64,000 nt of DNA from Stomoxys calcitrans (lineage: Eukaryota > Arthropoda > Insecta > Diptera > Muscidae): the NCBI RefSeq assembly GCF_963082655.1, contig NC_081553.1:35747048-35811047 (forward strand), read 5' to 3'. The stretch's first letter is position 1; every line of letters starts with the position of its first letter. Under the pieces are notes generated by a model. That model did not search any database. It saw only the letters and a program-made list of their open reading frames with translations, and had not been told where the DNA came from. A program made the translations under genes and the position numbers. Positions 58,395 through 64,000 of this stretch are shown here, piece by piece.

Positions 58395-59556
58395 TATACC
58401 CTCCACCATAGGATGGGGGTATACTAATTTCGTCATTCTGTTTGTAACACCTCGAAATATGCGTCTGAGACCCCAAAAAGTATATATTCTTGATCGTCAT
58501 GTCATTTTAGGTCGATCCAGCCATGTCCGTCCGTCTGTCTGTCTAAAGAACGCTAACTTCGAAGGAGTAAAGCTAGCCGCTTGAAATTTTGCACAAATAC
58601 TTTTTATTAGTGTAGGTCGGTTGGGATTGTAAATGGGCCAAATCGGTCCATGTTTTGATATAGCTGCCATATAAACCGATCTTGGATCTTGACTTCTTGA
58701 GCCTCTAGAGGGCGCAATTCTTATCTGATTTGACTGAAATTTTGCACGTGGTATTTTGGTATCACTTCCAATAACTGCGCTAAGTATGGCACAAATCGGT
58801 ACATAACCTGATATAGCTGTCATATAAACCGATCTTGGATCTTGACCTCTTGAGCCTCTAGAGGGCACAATTCTTATCCGATTTGACTGAAATTTTGCAC
58901 GTAGTGTTTTGGTATCACTTCCAACAACTGTGTTAAGTATGATTCAAACCGGTTCATAATCTGGTATGGCTGTCATATAAACCGATTTGGGATCTTGACT
59001 TTTTTAACCTCTAGAGGGCGCAATTCTTATCCGATTTGACTGAAATTTTGCACGTGGTGTTTTGGTATCACTTCCAATAACTGCGCTAAGTATGGTTGAA
59101 ATCAGTCAACTTTTTTGATTAAGCTGCCACATAAACCGATCTTGGGTCTTGACTTCTTGAGCCTCTAGAGGGCCCAATTCTTATCCGATTTGACTGAAAT
59201 TTTGCACTTCCAATTACTGCGCTAAGTATGGTTGAAATCCGTCAATTTTTTGATTAAGCTGCCACATATACCGATCTTGGGTCTTGACTTCTTGAGCCTC
59301 TAGAGGGCACAATTTTCGTCCGATTTTACGTAGTGTTTTGGTATCACTTCCAATAACTGCGCTAAGTATGGCGCAAATCGGTACATAACCTGATATAGCT
59401 GTGATATAAACCGATCTGAGATCTGGACTTCTTGAACGCCTAGAGGGCGCAATTCTCGTCCAATTTAACCGACAACTTTTCTACAACTGAACAATAGAAC
59501 TCGACAAATGCGATCCATGGTAGGGTGTATATAAGATTCGGCCCGGCCATTTTACA
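58391..59556 (-). mobile_element. Complete A-type 153-bp-unit element (tail to head)
   Basis: Minus orientation: tail ('ataccctccaccatagg', 'gtcattctgtttgtaac', 'ccatgtccgtccgtctgtc'), transition ('aagctagccgcttgaaat'), five to six A units ('gagcctctagagggcgcaat'), and head ('aactcgacaaatgcgatcc', 'atataagattcggcccgg'). The head is cut short after 'cggccattttac'. It is flanked by two RT fragments of the same retrotransposon segment. Confidence 0.85.
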
Positions 59557-59584
59557 ATATTGTGTTTTATTACTCATTACTGAC

Positions 59585-59790
59585 TATCGATAAGAGGTCG
59601 CTGAACACATCGACAATGGTCATAACCGAATACTCTGTTATAGACCGCATGGCGAAGCCAATGGGAACACCGCACTGGACCTATCGAAGGCATTCGACAC
59701 GGTCAGCCATGCCAAACAATTTGAGGACATCGCCAGGTCGAGAGTTATCTGTGTGGTTGCCAGCATCAACATATAAAGACCTCTGGGAGA
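59585..59790 (+). pseudogene. Reverse transcriptase motif-A fragment (copy 2)
   Basis: 59666-59733 reads 'NTALDLSKAFDTVSHAKQFE', an intact RT motif A with its catalytic Asp. The preceding ~75 bp is homologous to 58258-58335 but in a shifted frame. It covers the same segment as copy 1 and lacks motifs B and C. Jockey/CR1-like by motif. Confidence 0.75.
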
Positions 59791-59796
59791 AAAGTA

Positions 59797-60430
59797 GTGT
59801 TCATTCTGACTTTCAATAATTGCTTCAAGTATGTTCCAAATCGGCCCATAATCTGATATAGCTCCCATATAAACCGATCTCCCTATTAGAGGTCTTAAGC
59901 CCCTGGAAGCCACCATTGTTATACGATTTTGCTGAAACTTTACACGACTGTCTCCCAATAACTGCTTCGAGAATGGATCAAATCGGCCCACAATCTGATA
60001 TAGCTCCCATATAAACCGACCACCTTATATGACATTTTTAGCCCTTGGAAGCCGCAATTTTTATTCGATTTGGCTGAAACTTTGCACGTAATGTTCCATT
60101 CTCACTCCCAATAATTTCTTCAAGTTGGCCCATAATCTGATATAGCTCTCATATAAACCAATCTCCCAATAAGAGGTCTTTAGCCCCTGAAAGCCACAAT
60201 TGTTTTAGGATTTGGCTGAAATTTTTGCATGTAGTGTTCTGTTCTGATTTCCTATAAATGCGCCAAATACGGTCCAAATGAGTCTATAACCTGATATAGC
60301 TCCCATATAAACCAATCTCTCGATTTGACATTTTGAGCCCCTAGAAGCCGCAATTGTTATTCGATTTGGCTGAAATTTTGCACAGGGTGTTCTGTTTTGA
60401 CTTTCGACAACTGCTTCAAGTACGGTCCGA
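59797..60430 (-). repeat. A-type units with 'gcccctggaagcc' variant
   Basis: About four units of a distinct A subfamily ('ctcccatataaaccgatctc', 'cctattagaggtcttaagcc', 'cctggaagccaccattgtt'), related to those at 17220-18100. They end in 'tcaagtacggtccgatttt', where the retrotransposon starts. Confidence 0.75.
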
Positions 60431-62874
60431 TTTTGCATAAGTGAGCTCGTGTCCGTTATGATACCAGAAGCTATACTGACCTCCTTCTTACTTCCTTTTA
60501 GTAATTGCCTCGTCCTCTCACGATACAGATCACCCCATAGGATTTTCGCCGTCCTAGAACTGTTTCGTCGTTCCACGTTGTTACAAGCGCGTTCGTCGCC
60601 CACGCTCTTTACTCGGAGTACGTCAACCCGAAAGGCTTCGGGTTTACCAAGTTTAATGACGGCAGTCCTCTAGCCTTCACCGCCAAATCGTCTGCCCTTT
60701 CATTCCCCCAAATGATGCGGATTGTGCCATCCTCAGAGAAGGCGCTAATCTCCATCTTACATTCCAAGATTGTTCGCATCTCCGCCTGCAGGGTCGTATT
60801 ATAGTCAGGCAGTCTCAAACAGATCTTAGTCCTTGGGTTTTCAACGTAGACCCCCCGTATAACATGATCTTCTAGATGGCATTACTAAGGTTCCGGCAGT
60901 CCAAGACTGTGCCGCTGGCAACAGTGCCTCGCACTCAACCTCAAGTGTGGTCTCAGGTATCCGATTGCAAACCTCTTCCCTTCCTTCCAGGTTTCCTATC
61001 ATCGCCTCAATTGTACCGCTATGGTACGAGCTGCTCCCATCCTCAAACCATTCTCCCATCACTTTAAGACTCATAGCCGCAGTGGCTGCCTCGCACTTAA
61101 TCTATATGTCTATGTGTCGGATATCTAGAATAGTCTCCAGTGCCCCAGTGGGCGTGGTCCTCATCGCTCCGCCTATGCCAAGAAAACATGTTCTCTGAAC
61201 CTGTTGTTTGGTCCTGATGTTGCACTTTTTCTCCATAGCAGTTCACCAAACTACTGAGGCATAAGTAAGTATTGGTCTAATCACGCTCCTGTAGGGCCAA
61301 TGGACTATCCTCGGATTCAGGCCCCATTTCGAGCTTACGTAGCCAGGCCTATATAGTGCAGAACATCTGTGAGCCTTCTCAGAACGCTCCTGAATGTGAC
61401 ACTTCCAATTAAGTTTCCAATACAAGATCACTCCTAAGTATTTGACCTTGTCAGATATCGAAATCGTTTTGCGTCACTTGGTGCGTTAAATTGGCCCGTC
61501 ATCTACCTCGTGAACAGGCATATGTTCTTCACCCAAATTAGTGGCGATAAAATGCCCCGCCTGTGGAGTGTCCTGTACCACTTTCTCTCTTATATTTATG
61601 TCATGTGACCCACAATTTATCCACCTGTTCCTTATTCAGTCTCTAAGGACCCGGTCCGCCCGGTACTGGTCTAAGGATTGGATTAATGTGTCGTTCCGCA
61701 CATTGTTAAACGCCACCTGGATGTCAAGACAAACCACCAATGTGTACGTCATGGCGTCAAAGAATTCTCCTAACTTATGCACAACCTCCAGCAGAGCAGT
61801 CTCCACTGAACTTCCCTAGACATAGCCATACTGTTTGTATTTGAGCAGTTCGCTGGATGTCCTACTCTTTACCATGGTATCTGCAATACCTTCCATGATC
61901 TTGAGTAGAAAGGACGTAAGGCTTATAGGCCTGAAGGCCTGTAGGCCTTTGGTGTCGCATAACTTGCATTGCCAGGCTTAGATAAAAATACCAGCCATGC
62001 CTCCTGCCAGGCTTTCGGAGTATATGTAAGTCTTAGGCACACTGTGAAAATACAGGCCAGATGGGGCGCCAGATGGGGCGCCAGATGGGGCGCCAGATGG
62101 GGCGCCAGATAGTCCGCCTCCCTCTGTAGTAATGCCGGAAATATTCCACCAGGTCCGGGTGACTTAAATGGTATGAAGCTCCTCAAGGATTCTTTCACCA
62201 TAAATTTGATAAGCCTTCGCTGTGACAAGCCTTCAATCAACCTCATTATACCAAGATTCCGATGTCTCCGTGAGTCCCGTCGTATCCTGTGGAAAATAAG
62301 TTTTAATCAAAAGCCTCAACATGTCCTCCATTGTCTTTGCTCTCACTCCCATGTCGTCTACTAAAGAAGTTTGAGTTTGGACATGGGATTTTGAACTTTT
62401 TGATCTTGGCGGCGTCATTAAAGCTTCCAGTAGGCACATTTTGCCGCTCTATGAATTGTGTAGTATTCTTTGAGCCGTTCGTGGTACACATCCCAGTAAA
62501 CTTCGGCTTTTCTACGACGAGCTCTGTTATAAAGTCTGCGAACCACTTTCCCAATTATACGAATCTCCCCGGTCATCCACGGTTTTTCTTGGGCTGATTT
62601 CCTTTCTATCTACGAAGGACCCCACCAGAGCAGTCGTAATCCTGTCGACATTGTCGTCAATGTCTTCTATGCTTGGACAATCTAAGTCTTCTTCTGAGTA
62701 GACTTCCAAATTTTGTCCAGTTGGTTTTCAACTTATAACGGAAGCCTATCGGATTCGGCGCTGGCCCTGCTATTCCAAACCTAATGTAACGATGGTCTGA
62801 GAAGGAATACTCCATGGAGACCCTCCAATCCTGAACCTCATCGATTAGATTTTCCGAACATATTGTCACATCTA

Positions 62875-63138
62875 GGAGGCCACCGTAGCACAGAGGTTAG
62901 CATATCTGCTTATGACGCTGAAAAAAAATTTTTTCAGCGGTTGTTTTCCCCTCCCAATGCTGGCAACATTTGTGAGGTACTATGTCATGTAAAACTTCTC
63001 TCCAAAGAGGTGTCGCACTGCGGCACGCCGTTCGGACTCGGCTATAAAACGGAGGCGCACTGCACTCTTTGATATGTGAGAAGTTTGCCCCTTTTTCCTA
63101 GTGGAATGTTCATGGGGAAAAATTTGCAAAAATTGGCA
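62875..63138 (+). mobile_element. tRNA-derived SINE (family A) lacking box B, inserted in the endonuclease
   Basis: Starts 'ggaggccaccgtagcacag' with box A, but the segment from 'atgacgctga' jumps directly to 'aaaaaaattttttcagcgg', so the box B region is deleted. The body and the 3' end 'ttcatggggaaaaatttgc' are present, with a shortened middle. The target duplication attgtcacatcta (62862-62874, 63139-63151) is complete, so the copy inserted in this form or lost box B later. Removing it restores the endonuclease frame across 'LDVT'. Confidence 0.85.
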
Positions 63139-63431
63139 ATTGTCACATCTAATACCTCTGTCCTAATCCTATTAACAAAGGTAGTACTCAAGTATTCAAG
63201 AATTCCGCCAGGGTTTTTCCCCGCTTATTAATGTCGGTACTACTCCACGAAAAGTGGTGAGAGTTTGCATCGTACCCTATTACTACCTCATTTCCTGTCT
63301 GTTTTACTTTCCCCAACAAACGTTGCAGCTCCGACGTAGGTGGCAGTATCGGACAGTCGAAAGGTAGATAAAGTAATGGTCCGTATCCCTATCTCATCAC
63401 TGTTGCATCCTCGACAATCCTGAGGAAAATA

Positions 63432-63670
63432 TCGGGTTGCCCAAAAACTAATTGCGGATTTTTTAAAAGAAAGTAAATGCATTTTTAATAAATCTTAGAA
63501 TGAACTTTAATCAAATATACTTTTTTTTTACACTTTTTTTCTAAAGCAAGCTAAAAGTAACAGATGATAACTGACAGAAGAAAGAATGCAATTACAGTGT
63601 CACAAGCTGTGAAAAAATTTGTCAACGCCGACTATATGAAAAATCCGCAATTACTTTTTGGGCAACCCAA
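63432..63670 (+). mobile_element. Mariner-type MITE, copy 5, inserted in the endonuclease
   Basis: 239 bp with the family termini (left end has tcgggttgccc, one base off) and the full interior ('aaagcaagctaaaagtaac', 'caacgccgactatatg'). The left flank ends in TA; the right flank has AA, so one target copy is mutated. It splits the endonuclease between 'KNLNYVL' and the downstream 'CNSDEIGI' segment. Confidence 0.85.
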
Positions 63671-64000
63671 AACATAATTTAAATTTTTATGGCAAATAAC
63701 GCAGGTACTCGGCCGAGAAACTCTGTTAGTTTATATGAAACTTTGTTCCGGGTTGTCCTGAGTAAAGGCAATATGAATCTTGCCCTTGCTGATTTTCTCC
63801 ATCAGAGCTTAAGTAGCTGTCTCGCTCCGGTGGAGGTTTATCTGGATGACCTCAATCATTGGTAATCCATTAGAGTGGCTTCTTGGGAGTGGGTGATGAT
63901 CTAATCGTCTGCTCCCTGTTCTCTAGGCTGCATTGAGTTTCCCGTCACTGCACTGCCTGATGTTTTAATATTAGGTTCTTGAGCCTATCCTTGAGAATTC

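Larger units (their letters stand above)
60431..63960 (-). pseudogene. Non-LTR retrotransposon (I/Jockey group) ORF2 remains: endonuclease, RT, RNase H
   Basis: Read from 63900 down. The endonuclease start is 'MIEVIQINLHRSETAT' (63830-63882), then 'STCVICHKNLNYVL' (about 63676-63717). After a MITE comes 'GYDANSHHFSWSSTDINKRG' (63217-63276), with the Asp/His context of APE-type endonucleases. After a SINE, 'YSFSDHRYIRFG' (about 62771-62810) is the SDH catalytic motif. The RT has 'FKSPGPGGIFPALLQ' (about 62120-62166), 'CLDIQVAFNNVRND' (61690-61731, motif A), a decayed 'DTPQAGHF', and 'KVKYLGVILYWKLNWKCHIQ' (about 61390-61450). The YADD segment is not seen. RNase H shows 'GNERADDLAVKA' (about 60665-60705). 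Many frameshifts make it non-functional. The RNase H part matches 16440-16860. Confidence 0.85.

Noticed and set aside
58255..59790. Target-site duplication of about 140 bp around the A-type element
   Set aside because: The two RT fragments differ at many positions and in their outer limits, far more than expected for a duplication made at insertion.

Overview
The window looks like gene-poor, repeat-choked nuclear DNA of a higher (calyptrate, probably muscid) fly. The call rests on a mixture of repeats I associate with house-fly and stable-fly type genomes: tRNA-derived SINEs, mellifera-type mariner MITEs, I/Jockey-group retrotransposon wreckage, and very abundant arrays of a roughly 153-bp unit. 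It is inferred from repeat content only. I found no intact protein-coding gene, no real tRNA or rRNA gene, and nothing bacterial. The longest open frames are simple-sequence artefacts.

Layout. By eye, roughly 40 percent of the window is made of 153-bp units in several subfamilies: A (units carry 'ctagagggcgcaatt'), B ('ttaaggttttgggcccata') and D ('cagaccctttatcggg'). They are packaged in mobile-element-like modules with a shared head (aacaagtaaaaagg followed by a GC palindrome) and a shared tail (cggacggacgg ... tatacccccatcctatgg). The clearest modules are at 13464-14828, 21296-23268, 24751-26612, 38111-39480, 43622-44935, 54290-56410 and 58391-59556. Family C, a GC-richer tandem family of about 110-140 bp units ('caatatgggtatcaaatgaaagg'), fills 14880-15745, 33180-34140, 36960-38105, 39480-39960, 41165-41570, 42520-42990 and 56870-57115. 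Low-complexity blocks are a 1.4-kb (TTTTA)n tract (34160-35560), a 61-copy 12-bp G-rich minisatellite (47277-48012) and a separate satellite of about 280 bp (49740-52620).

Inserted into or between these are tRNA-derived SINEs (one nested inside another at 28783-29403), five mariner MITEs or fragments, and three apparently identical 232-bp TA-flanked MITEs at 32272, 42213 and 57267. There are also broken non-LTR retrotransposon pieces: endonuclease, reverse transcriptase and RNase H at 60431-63960, and smaller pieces at 16110, 20860, 27497, 58255 and 59585. A DDE transposase relic lies at 48457. Single-copy-looking AT-rich DNA occupies 1-1340, 3216-4880, 10280-11705, 18600-19500, 24000-24750, 29713-31140, 35560-36900, 39960-41160, 44936-46040, 48720-49735, 52620-54290 and 57115-58250. 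It resembles intron or intergenic DNA.

How it fits together: the insertion order can be read from target duplications. 153-bp arrays and retrotransposons came first, SINEs and mariner MITEs later, and the 232-bp MITE last. The most interesting candidate system is the modular head-array-tail family, whose unit length (51 codons, near a nucleosome core length) is the same across diverged subfamilies.
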